A stretch of DNA of 25,384 nucleotides, from IMG/VR virus record IMGVR_UViG_3300033150_000165, positions 1 to 25,384 of that record; one strand, 5' to 3'. The notes beneath the pieces are model-generated. The model was given only the letters and a program-made list of their open reading frames with translations, searched no databases and had not been told where the DNA came from. The stretch comes from a virus. A program made the translations under genes and the position numbers. Positions 1 to 7,488 of the stretch are shown one piece after another. Within the stretch, counting starts at the first letter, position 1. Every line of letters begins with the position of its first letter.

Positions 1-1803
1 TGTGTATGTGTTGCCGTTTATTGTTGGAATTTGACCAAACAATAAATCAAAACCACTGCCCACAATATCGGCGTAAAGACCGGGGGCGCCCGTGGCTGAA
101 CTTCTAGTTGATTGTATAGGTGAGTCTACAGCTACAAATAGCGCATTACCACGCCAATCAGCTTTTGATGAGTCTATATATTTATTATCAGGAACACCAG
201 ATCCTGCTGGTTCATCTTCTATGTATTCTGCATATATAGTAGATCCTGAAAATATAATACCCCCTGCGTCAATAACACTTTGTGTTGGAGACGACAGTAT
301 TACGTCAGACTGCCTTCCAAATTTATCTGATAATACAAAGCCTACTTGATAATTTCTATTTTGTTTTAATGTGTGATTTGGGTGCTCTATAAAGTTAGTT
401 GCCCCAGTGGTGCCACCTTTTTGCTGTACAGAAACATTATACCCAATGTTGTTGGGTGGTGTATGTTTTGTTTGAAAATTACCATATATTACCCTGTTTC
501 CTGCTACTGATTGAGCAAAAGCTTTAACGGGCACTTTGTCATATACCCTTGTGGTCTGATCTTTAGCAATTGTTGTTTTTGGTTTCCTTGACTGATAAGA
601 ATAAACATAATAACCGTCTGCGCTATCTATTGGCGTTTGTATAGTGTCTAATATCCTTACAGCAAGCTTATCAGATTCTTTATAAAGAATTTCAATTTCT
701 TTTATTTTGTAAGAATTTTCAATGTTATTAGCCGCGTCTGGCAGCGGTATAATAAGCTCTATATCATTTATTCCATTTTCAAAAAAATCTAGCACAGAAC
801 TGCTAAGCGCTTTATTTTGATCGCCATTTATAAAATAACCTTTTTGTTTTGGTATAAAGGCTATTTGTGTAAATGGTGAAAATATAGAATACTCATTATC
901 ATCAAATTTAAATCTGTAAGCAAATCTTACAAATTTATCTTCTAAGTAATTGGGATCGCCTGGCCATGTAGTAATACCAGACTTGTCGGTCATTGTAGAC
1001 CCTAAAAAATAAGCTGTATCATTTGCAGCTATAGTTGTAGATACATCTTCAGAAAGAGTTATTACTGTTGAGGTTGCGGAGGTGTTATCTACGCTTTGCA
1101 CTAATAAATAGGAATTAGCATTGATCCCCGTTGCCGGGTTAGCAGCTGAAACAGTCAATACGGTCATTCCAGCAGCAATGCTTAAGTTGCTGTTAACAGT
1201 TATTGTATTCGTACTTACGGCTGTAACTTTTTCTACTTCTTCTCTGTATAGCTCAATAGGTAAATATGGGTTATACTTTGCTACAGATATATGGTGTTCT
1301 TTTGTATAATATGTAGAATTATTTCTTGCTGTTTCTACATTTATTTTTCTTGGCTGATTTCTATTGTCTGTCCAAAATAATAAATCTTCTATAAGATTAA
1401 CACCTATAATATTATTTCTTGTTGAAAAATTTAAAAAGCTGCCCTCAACCAAAGACGTATATTGCTCACCGTTACCAACCTCTAAAACTCTAATAGAGCA
1501 ATACGCGTCGCTTGGGGCGTCGCCTAATTCAGTCCAGTTAGTTAAAAAAGTGTATATTCTATCATTGGTTTCGTCCATAAGAAAGCCAATAATATAAGCG
1601 GGGCCATATGGCGGAAAGACGCCTAAATCGGTAGCGGCTATCAGCTTGTTACCTTTTATATTTTCAAGTGTGCCAACACTGTCTTCTTCAGATTTACCAA
1701 CAAGTATGTTCTGAGCGGTTCTGTATTCACCATTAGGCAATAACCTGTCGTCCAGGTCTTGATTCATTTTTGCCTTTAGAAAACTATTTTTAGCCTCAGC
1801 CAT
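1..1803 (-). CDS. Tail hub / stabilisation-type virion protein (3' end outside window)
   Basis: The frame opens at the ATG at 1803 and stays open to base 1, giving 601 codons without a stop; the C-terminus lies beyond the window. The N-terminus (about residues 10-55) has the pattern MNQDLDDRLLPNGEYRTAQN followed by a VGTLENIKGN stretch. I associate this with large virion proteins of marine phages annotated as stabilisation or tail hub proteins, often thought to be beta-propeller-like. Repeated patches such as IIGFLMDETNDRIYTF and LIEDLLFWTDNRNQPRKIN fit propeller blades (inference). Residues about 190-265 form a Ser/Thr/Val-rich beta segment that looks like an inserted domain. The start overlaps the stop of the upstream ring gene by one base (TAATG), so translation is probably coupled. 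I am sure it is coding and structural, and less sure of the exact tail role. Confidence 0.82.
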   Translation of the reverse strand, partial: MAEAKNSFLKAKMNQDLDDRLLPNGEYRTAQNILVGKSEEDSVGTLENIKGNKLIAATDLGVFPPYGPAYIIGFLMDETNDRIYTFLTNWTELGDAPSDAYCSIRVLEVGNGEQYTSLVEGSFLNFSTRNNIIGVNLIEDLLFWTDNRNQPRKINVETARNNSTYYTKEHHISVAKYNPYLPIELYREEVEKVTAVSTNTITVNSNLSIAAGMTVLTVSAANPATGINANSYLLVQSVDNTSATSTVITLSEDVSTTIAANDTAYFLGSTMTDKSGITTWPGDPNYLEDKFVRFAYRFKFDDNEYSIFSPFTQIAFIPKQKGYFINGDQNKALSSSVLDFFENGINDIELIIPLPDAANNIENSYKIKEIEILYKESDKLAVRILDTIQTPIDSADGYYVYSYQSRKPKTTIAKDQTTRVYDKVPVKAFAQSVAGNRVIYGNFQTKHTPPNNIGYNVSVQQKGGTTGATNFIEHPNHTLKQNRNYQVGFVLSDKFGRQSDVILSSPTQSVIDAGGIIFSGSTIYAEYIEDEPAGSGVPDNKYIDSSKADWRGNALFVAVDSPIQSTRSSATGAPGLYADIVGSGFDLLFGQIPTINGNTYT

Positions 1804-2957
1804 TAGTGTTTAATTATTTTAGATTTATTTCTTAATACCTGCGTGATTTCTTCAATCTTAATATTTGAAAGTCTAATTTTAGCATTTCTTAACTTTGCTG
1901 ATTTTTCTCTTCTAACGCGATTAATTATATACTCTGGTATGTTTACCCTTCCGGATAAAACGGAGTAGAGTATGAGCGAATAAAAGGCATCCTCGGCCAT
2001 CTTAGGAACGCGCATGTCAGTGTCATAAGCTAACCCATCTGAAATATATTCAAATATAATAACTTTATTAACTAAATCACTTGAAAATGAAAACTTACCC
2101 TCTCTTTCATTTATAGTAAAGAATCCGTTAACCTGTGTAGTTTCGGGATTTGCCCCGTATCTTTGGCCTTTACCAATTCTACTATAGGCAAAGTTATCAA
2201 TACCTGCATCTTCGAAGGCTTCGTTATACGCACCGGTAATTTTTTTCATATCGGCGGCTTTCCACTTTTCTTCAGCTATTGAAGTGCCTGTTATATTATC
2301 ATCAAAGTTATCTTGCGTTGGTATACCTTTGCCATCTTGTATTGGCATTTCTGTAGGGTTAGACGTTAGTCTGGTTGGATATATAACATGCTTGATGCCC
2401 ATACCATCTGTCCAAGAAGCCTTAACATAGTTAACATAGTCTTGAGGTAATGGAAGACTTAAGTTATTTGGGATTGTTAATTCTTGAGCTTTTACGGACT
2501 TTAAAGTATCATAACTAAACTCCTGCATTGCTCTTTTAGCAAAAAACATTAAATCCGTGCGCTTCATTGAAGGTACTAATTTCCCTTCGCCAACATATAT
2601 CATAAGAAAATTATTTATAATATCATCAATTGATATATAAGAATAACCACCATAATTAAGGTCCTTGAGTCTTACTCTATAATAGCCAATTGCAAACGCA
2701 CCTGCCGCGAGTGTTATTTTATTATTTGATATACTATACTCCACCGCAACAGGAGTATATGGACTTACACCTGTCAAGCTATATTCAAATACAAAGTTAT
2801 TTTGTACGTAACCCGGACTGTTTGGGTCCCATGAATTAGAATTATATAATTTTAACTGCTCGTCAAAAGTAAATTGAAACTCAGTTTCAGTGCCTACTGC
2901 TTGAAAACTTTGTGCTCCAGCGTAATATTGTCTATTAGTTTCGTTTATTAATCCCAT
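1803..2957 (-). CDS. Tail ring / connector protein with an N-terminal beta insert
   Basis: This 384-aa protein resembles a ring or adaptor protein of short-tailed Bacteroidota phages. It begins MGLINETNRQYY, and residues 104-125 carry the pattern GGYSYISIDDIINNF leading to YVGEGK. Next come RTDLMFFAKRAMQEFSYDTL and the LPLPQDYVNYV motif near residue 175, which I recall from this family. In relatives, as I remember them, the QYY start runs almost directly into the IDDIINNF core. Here about 85 residues (14-101) of Phe/Tyr/Thr-rich beta sequence lie between. The C-terminus (about 350-384) is basic. The gene sits between the 306-aa connector and the hub gene, and its stop overlaps the hub ATG, consistent with stepwise tail assembly. 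The role is inferred from context and remembered family patterns, not from a search. Confidence 0.75.
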   Translation of the reverse strand: MGLINETNRQYYAGAQSFQAVGTETEFQFTFDEQLKLYNSNSWDPNSPGYVQNNFVFEYSLTGVSPYTPVAVEYSISNNKITLAAGAFAIGYYRVRLKDLNYGGYSYISIDDIINNFLMIYVGEGKLVPSMKRTDLMFFAKRAMQEFSYDTLKSVKAQELTIPNNLSLPLPQDYVNYVKASWTDGMGIKHVIYPTRLTSNPTEMPIQDGKGIPTQDNFDDNITGTSIAEEKWKAADMKKITGAYNEAFEDAGIDNFAYSRIGKGQRYGANPETTQVNGFFTINEREGKFSFSSDLVNKVIIFEYISDGLAYDTDMRVPKMAEDAFYSLILYSVLSGRVNIPEYIINRVRREKSAKLRNAKIRLSNIKIEEITQVLRNKSKIIKH

Positions 2958-2960
2958 TTA

Positions 2961-3881
2961 TTAGCTTTTTTCATTTACCTTTTCTTGTTGAACTTTTCCC
3001 GCAGCCATTTGAACTATTTGAGGATCTCTTATGACTACCCCAGCATATAAAAGAATTTTAATTATTAAACTAGTTTGCTCTGACTGGTGGAGTTGGAAGT
3101 CAACCGAACTTGACGCGTCATAGTTATAACCGCTCCCGCTTGAAGTAAAGCCCCAGTTTATATTTCTAGGTTTTTTTATGTATGAAGCCTTTATGCCACT
3201 TGTAATAGTCGTGGGATAAACATATAACTTATTGTTTTCAAATATATATATGGGATATTTAAGTGTAGGTTTTGTTAATGGCGACATATTTATATGAAGA
3301 AAATCATTTCTATCAACCCTTTCAACTTCTTTTTCGTCATTATATATTACAGTGCCAATTTTATAAAAATCATTTTCATACAAATTAACTTGCAATACTG
3401 AGCCAGTTACTGGTATTGCAACTAATTGTATAAAGCCACCACCCGGCGAAATAACATAGTCGGTAGTCTCGTTTATTATAACACCATCTAAAAACACCTC
3501 AAGGGTGCCTGCTAAAATGTCTGCGGCTTGTAAGCCTGAAAAATAATAGGATTGCGTTCCTGCTACTGTAGTAAACGACTCTTGCCCAATTATTGAAGAA
3601 GGTGTTGGCAAGTTAAAATAATTTGAAACGTACGTTGCAATAGATGGTACGTTTTTAAATGGAGCAAGCTTTTCTTCAAGATTCTTAACCCTATTTGCGT
3701 ATTCACTGTCATTTTCAGGAACTCGCAATTGTTGGTTTAAATCTTCAAAATATTCATTGAATATCTCAAGTTGAACTTGCGCACCTATCTTGTTAAATTC
3801 ATCAGGGGTTAAATAACCGCGCTGCTCTTTGTTCATTATTAACAAGACAGTTCTGTATACTTTATCTACGCTTACCGCCAT
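2961..3881 (-). CDS. Head-tail connector / tail adaptor-like structural protein
   Basis: This 306-aa protein opens with a helical domain (residues 1-95) containing NKEQRGYLTPDEFN near residue 17. The motif is widespread in structural modules of Bacteroidota phages, including crAss-like ones as I recall. Residues 101-169 are a separate beta-rich segment with the pattern GTLEVFLDGVIINETTDYVI, ending in VLQVNLYE. This looks like the small 'NGv...dY' beta domain often seen in tail fibres, here inserted in a connector. The second half returns to a conserved-looking core with KPTLKYPIYIFENNKLYVYP and ASYIKKPRNINW. The start at 3881 follows a terminator hairpin at about 3902-3929, so this gene should start a separate transcript or rely on read-through. 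Only three bases separate it from the next gene. A virion role is likely; the exact ring position is unknown. Confidence 0.75.
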   Translation of the reverse strand: MAVSVDKVYRTVLLIMNKEQRGYLTPDEFNKIGAQVQLEIFNEYFEDLNQQLRVPENDSEYANRVKNLEEKLAPFKNVPSIATYVSNYFNLPTPSSIIGQESFTTVAGTQSYYFSGLQAADILAGTLEVFLDGVIINETTDYVISPGGGFIQLVAIPVTGSVLQVNLYENDFYKIGTVIYNDEKEVERVDRNDFLHINMSPLTKPTLKYPIYIFENNKLYVYPTTITSGIKASYIKKPRNINWGFTSSGSGYNYDASSSVDFQLHQSEQTSLIIKILLYAGVVIRDPQIVQMAAGKVQQEKVNEKS

Positions 3882-3901
3882 TTGTTGTTATATTTTAATA
3901 A

Positions 3902-3929
3902 AAGGCGGCAATGTAGGTACCGCCGCCTT
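3902..3929 (-). terminator. Rho-independent terminator after the 253-aa gene
   Basis: Perfect 8-bp GC-rich arms, AAGGCGGC (3902-3909) and GCCGCCTT (3922-3929), surround a 12-nt loop. Read on the minus strand, the stem runs into TTTTATT. It lies in the 62-bp gap between the 253-aa gene stop (3944) and the connector start (3881). Confidence 0.8.
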
Positions 3930-3943
3930 ATTATAGTTACATG

Positions 3944-4705
3944 TTATTTAAACTTTTTCTCTATTGACTTGAATACCTCTACACCTTCATCGGTTTTAAA
4001 GTATGCAGCCATAGCAGAATATGGGTTTTCATCAAACGGTATAGTCATAAGCTTTTTACCGTTGGTTGCCCAAGTAAAGTATCTTTGATCTTGCGAAAGC
4101 TTTATGATATTTGCTTCCGTTGCTTTAATTGCAAAGTTACGTAATTGAACGTTATCATCATTTACTAATTCTAAAAACAATTTAGGATTACGTTTGGCAA
4201 ATAACAATAAATCACGTTTAAGCTCTTTTGAGCTCATTTTAGAAACAGCCGAGCCGCTCTCAACACGCATAATAGCCTCTGCCATATCAATGTCTATTGA
4301 TGTTGCTGCATTAAGCGCTTGTATTTCAAGCTCAATTATTTCAAGCTCATCAACAGCTTCCATTACAGTATCTAACTCAGCATATCTTGTGTTTTTATAT
4401 GGGTGATACAATGATAATAGCTTCTGTAGCGCTTGATGTTCTTTTGGCACATGCAAGTGCCCATTCTTAAATGATATATGACCTAATGTAGCCTCACCAC
4501 TTTGTTCGTCTCGAAAAGGAGTGGGCATGTTAGTTGCATACCTTAATTCTCTTTGTTGCGCTTTTTCTGCGTCAAACCAAAGCAATGGTCTATTTGCTTT
4601 GTGTCTAGAGGGTATAGTAAAACTTAATGGTGTTTTATTACCCGTTAAATAATAGTGACGGTCTTTAATCTCCCATTGATCCGTCTGTTCTTTAGCTTTT
4701 GCCAT
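3944..4705 (-). CDS. Capsid-proximal structural protein of unknown fold
   Basis: This 253-aa protein lies directly downstream of the major capsid gene and is flanked by a terminator on each side, so it forms its own transcription unit or a read-through tail of the capsid transcript. Residues about 60-95 carry MPTPFRDEQSGEATLGHISF and NGHLHVPKEHQALQKLL. I recall this block from an unannotated family found next to capsid genes in marine phages. Residues 115-150 are acidic and probably helical. The C-terminal third includes RYFTWATNGKKLMTIPFDEN. There is no signal peptide, membrane segment or enzymatic motif. Possible roles are capsid completion, head-tail joining or decoration; the sequence does not decide. 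The 24 bases covering the leader and the start codon nearly match those of the scaffold gene. Confidence 0.75.
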   Translation of the reverse strand: MAKAKEQTDQWEIKDRHYYLTGNKTPLSFTIPSRHKANRPLLWFDAEKAQQRELRYATNMPTPFRDEQSGEATLGHISFKNGHLHVPKEHQALQKLLSLYHPYKNTRYAELDTVMEAVDELEIIELEIQALNAATSIDIDMAEAIMRVESGSAVSKMSSKELKRDLLLFAKRNPKLFLELVNDDNVQLRNFAIKATEANIIKLSQDQRYFTWATNGKKLMTIPFDENPYSAMAAYFKTDEGVEVFKSIEKKFK

Positions 4706-4727
4706 AATATAATAAAATTAAATAGTT

Positions 4728-4772
4728 AAAAAAAGTAATAGCTACCCCCGTTATTACAACGAGGGTAGTTAC
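4728..4772 (-). terminator. Strong rho-independent terminator after the major capsid gene
   Basis: On the minus strand, a stem (4758-4772 pairing with 4735-4752, core TACCCTCGTT with AACGGGGGTA including one U-G pair, loop of five) is followed by seven consecutive T (4734-4728). It lies 15 bp past the capsid stop codon and before the 253-aa gene. Confidence 0.88.
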
Positions 4773-4786
4773 TACATTATTGGTTA

Positions 4787-6229
4787 CTAAGCGTTTTTCA
4801 ACAATACAAAGTTGTTAGCGCCTTGCACACATAAGCATCTTTCAGAAAGGAAGTGTACCTCCATAGCATCAAGATCAGATGTAACCGCCCCACCAACAGA
4901 TCCAGTTAGCCAAGACTTCATTTTACGATCATCGGCCTGTGAAGCTCTGTATCGTACATGTAAGAAAGGTCTACGGATGTTAGTTCCAAGGATTTGGTCA
5001 TATACAGTTGAAGTACCGGCTGGAATAAGTACACCGTCAATAGAGTCAGTACCTTCAGCAGTAAGCTGAGAAGTATTTCCTCTTGTTGAAGCGTCGTTTA
5101 AGTATTTCCAGTCAGTCTTATAGAAGTCGTAAGATCCTCTACGGAAACCGCTAAACCCTAGGTTTAATGCCATTTCTTCAGAGTTTTCAAACAATCCATA
5201 AGCAGTACCACCATTCGCGCCGTCAGAAATATCAGCCAACGCATCATCAAACTGTAGGTTTGTATCGCGATCTAAGAAAAGCATATTTTCTTCGATAGCA
5301 CCTTGAGTATCCAAGTTTTTAAGGATAGGATCAAAATCAGCTTTGATACCACCAATACCTCCGGTGTGTACGTTTCCGCGATCTTCGATAGCGTAGAAAA
5401 GACCTTCAGATCCTTTAGCGCCTTGTGAAGCAGCAGAAATACCACCAGCTGCTTGGTCAGCAGGCTCGGCTTCAACTACAGACATTTCAAGATAATCTTG
5501 AAAACGTAAGCGAGTTTCAGACTCAGCCTTCAAATACCATAAGAAACCAGATGTACCGTCTTCAGTAGCTACTTCAACCCACCCGATTTGAGCTGTGTCA
5601 GAACCAGAAACCTCATATTTATCTTTAATGATAATAGGAGAATTGCTAAACTGGGTGAAGGTAGCATCAACAGCACCGTCCATTCCGTTAGTTCCTTTTG
5701 CAAACTCAGAACCGAATACAAATACTTTCAATGCAGCCGCGCCTACAATAGTAGCATTCCATGCGTTAGCGTCAAAAGGATAAGCGTCAACAGTTGTATC
5801 AGTGGCCGCTTTTACAATCGCTTTTTGCTCTGTTCCAGTAGCTGGATCAAATACAACAACCAATTGGTTTACGCGGATAGCGTGAGCGTGTTGCCCGGCA
5901 CCACCACCGATTTTGTTCTCAGCGTCGTTGATTACGATTTCTGCGTCGCCAGCTGCGGCAATTGTACATGCATCATAAGATACGTGCAAACGGTTTTGCT
6001 CAGACCAAACGACTTGGTCAGAGGTCATAGGCATTTCAGCGCCTACCATACTAAGAAAGCCAGAAAGTGTACGATTACCATATCGTTCTACTTCTGCTTC
6101 ATAAATCTCAGGCAAATATTGCTGTGAGAAGTCATTTCCTGCTCCACTAGTAAAGTCTAGATAACTACCAATAGTAGGTACAGGTTTTGCTGTTGGGACA
6201 ATGTCCCCAAATAAAGGTGTAATAGCCAT
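4787..6229 (-). CDS. Major capsid protein
   Basis: This 480-aa protein is called as the shell subunit from its position and character. It follows portal and scaffold genes in the usual order, ends in a strong terminator, and is soluble, Ala/Gly/Asp-rich and Lys-poor compared with its neighbours. The N-terminus (QQYLPEIYEAEVERYGNRTL, about residues 36-55) is helical. Residues about 85-185 are a Val/Ala/Gly-rich beta segment that could be an E-loop or inserted domain. The C-terminal pattern around LHVRYRASQADDRKMKSW and DAMEVHFLSERCLC is one I recall from marine phage capsid proteins. An HK97 fold is expected for tailed phages but cannot be read from sequence alone. The start at 6229 is preceded by an A-only tract rather than a Shine-Dalgarno sequence, 13 bp after the scaffold stop. 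Confidence 0.87.
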   Translation of the reverse strand: MAITPLFGDIVPTAKPVPTIGSYLDFTSGAGNDFSQQYLPEIYEAEVERYGNRTLSGFLSMVGAEMPMTSDQVVWSEQNRLHVSYDACTIAAAGDAEIVINDAENKIGGGAGQHAHAIRVNQLVVVFDPATGTEQKAIVKAATDTTVDAYPFDANAWNATIVGAAALKVFVFGSEFAKGTNGMDGAVDATFTQFSNSPIIIKDKYEVSGSDTAQIGWVEVATEDGTSGFLWYLKAESETRLRFQDYLEMSVVEAEPADQAAGGISAASQGAKGSEGLFYAIEDRGNVHTGGIGGIKADFDPILKNLDTQGAIEENMLFLDRDTNLQFDDALADISDGANGGTAYGLFENSEEMALNLGFSGFRRGSYDFYKTDWKYLNDASTRGNTSQLTAEGTDSIDGVLIPAGTSTVYDQILGTNIRRPFLHVRYRASQADDRKMKSWLTGSVGGAVTSDLDAMEVHFLSERCLCVQGANNFVLLKNA

Positions 6230-6242
6230 TTTTTATTTTTTT

Positions 6243-7457
6243 TTAGCTGTTAAGTTTAATTTTTTTAATTCTTAATTTTGAAGAATCATTGCCACCAATT
6301 ACTTTTACTTTTAACCCATTTACAAACACGCTATCAGGTGCACTTTGTCTGACTTCAGTTGAAACATTATTTGATTTAGCTGTTATCTCGCGTACTGCAT
6401 CTGATTTTCCTTGCTCATAAAAATGTTGGGCAATAGTATCAGCATTTCTGGCCGCATATATGGCTTTATGGTATTGAGAGTAATTTTTAACTTCTCCTTT
6501 GTCATTTAGAAACTTTCCAATGACGCTTTTTAAATCACTCTGTTTTTCCATAACGGAATTAGTATCTTTAACGTTGTACCTAAATTTCTTTTCACCAACA
6601 CTGAAATCAAAACCTTTGAATTCATTAGTAAAATAATTATTAGTACCACTTAAGAAACCTTTTCTTATAGCTTCATTACTGCGTTGCTCTTCGTTATATC
6701 TATTGAAAAAGTCCATAGCTTTTTGTTGCTCCTGAGTTACGCCCGGTCTCAACTTGATCTCGTCGTAGTATTTACTCTTTAAGCCTTCCAAATAGTTTTT
6801 GGCCTTTGCAATTTCTTCTTTATACGCTATTTTCTTTTTGCGTACGTCTCTCTCATCATCTAATTCTTCGTCATATGAAAAATCTTCTAATAAGAGGTTA
6901 ATATCTTCACGCTCTAAATAAGGTTTTGTTTTAGTGTAATATTCTTGCAACAAAGCCCCATCAGATATATTACTGTAATCCGCATTTAAGCGAACATAAT
7001 CTTGTAATGTTCCCCCAGTTTCATTCATAAAGTCTACAACTTTTTGAATATTTTCTGGTAAATTAATATTTTGTTCTGTAGAGTGCTGAACCGCTTCATG
7101 TACTTGATTTTGTAAATCTTCAGCTTTTTCTTCAACTTCTTCTTCTGTAATTTCTTGAATTACTTGTACGTCCTCTTTTAATTCTTTTTCGGCGGGCCGT
7201 ACTTCTTCAACCACTTCTTTGCTGTCTGTTTTGTCTTCTTGCTTTTCGACAACAACATCGCCCACATTTGTCTCTTGTGTTTGAACGGCATCTTCTTCTT
7301 TTTTTTCTGTTAAATCTACCTTTACTGCTTCTATTTTCGCAGTTTGTTCTTCTTTTTTAGCGGCAAGATCTACTTTAATAGGTTTATCTTGCTTAGCTAG
7401 GTTTTTCATTTTACGGGGTTTAACTTTAAATTCCCCTTCTTGCTTTACTTCAGCCAT
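6243..7457 (-). CDS. Capsid scaffolding protein
   Basis: This 404-aa, highly charged protein sits between portal and major capsid genes, the classical scaffold position. Residues 1-125 are low-complexity Lys/Glu/Val sequence, probably disordered, and contain a short internal repeat: IKVDLAAKKEE (27-37) and VKVDLTEKKEE (45-55). The central part (about 130-260) is helical and acidic, with a block around FMNETGGTLQDYVRLNADYS and a coiled-coil-like stretch after DERDVRKKK. The C-terminus (about 380-404) is strongly basic (KLRIKKIKL), as expected for a tail that docks on the inner shell surface. No protease motif is visible. Function is inferred from location, charge and helicity, without a homology search. 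Confidence 0.78.
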   Translation of the reverse strand: MAEVKQEGEFKVKPRKMKNLAKQDKPIKVDLAAKKEEQTAKIEAVKVDLTEKKEEDAVQTQETNVGDVVVEKQEDKTDSKEVVEEVRPAEKELKEDVQVIQEITEEEVEEKAEDLQNQVHEAVQHSTEQNINLPENIQKVVDFMNETGGTLQDYVRLNADYSNISDGALLQEYYTKTKPYLEREDINLLLEDFSYDEELDDERDVRKKKIAYKEEIAKAKNYLEGLKSKYYDEIKLRPGVTQEQQKAMDFFNRYNEEQRSNEAIRKGFLSGTNNYFTNEFKGFDFSVGEKKFRYNVKDTNSVMEKQSDLKSVIGKFLNDKGEVKNYSQYHKAIYAARNADTIAQHFYEQGKSDAVREITAKSNNVSTEVRQSAPDSVFVNGLKVKVIGGNDSSKLRIKKIKLNS

Positions 7458-7488
7458 GATATAATATAATTAAATAATTAGTAAAAAA

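Noticed and set aside
5588-6127. Plus-strand 179-codon frame opposite the capsid gene
   Set aside because: Antisense to a well-supported capsid gene, with a Cys/Ser-rich unnatural composition and no leader or neighbours on that strand.
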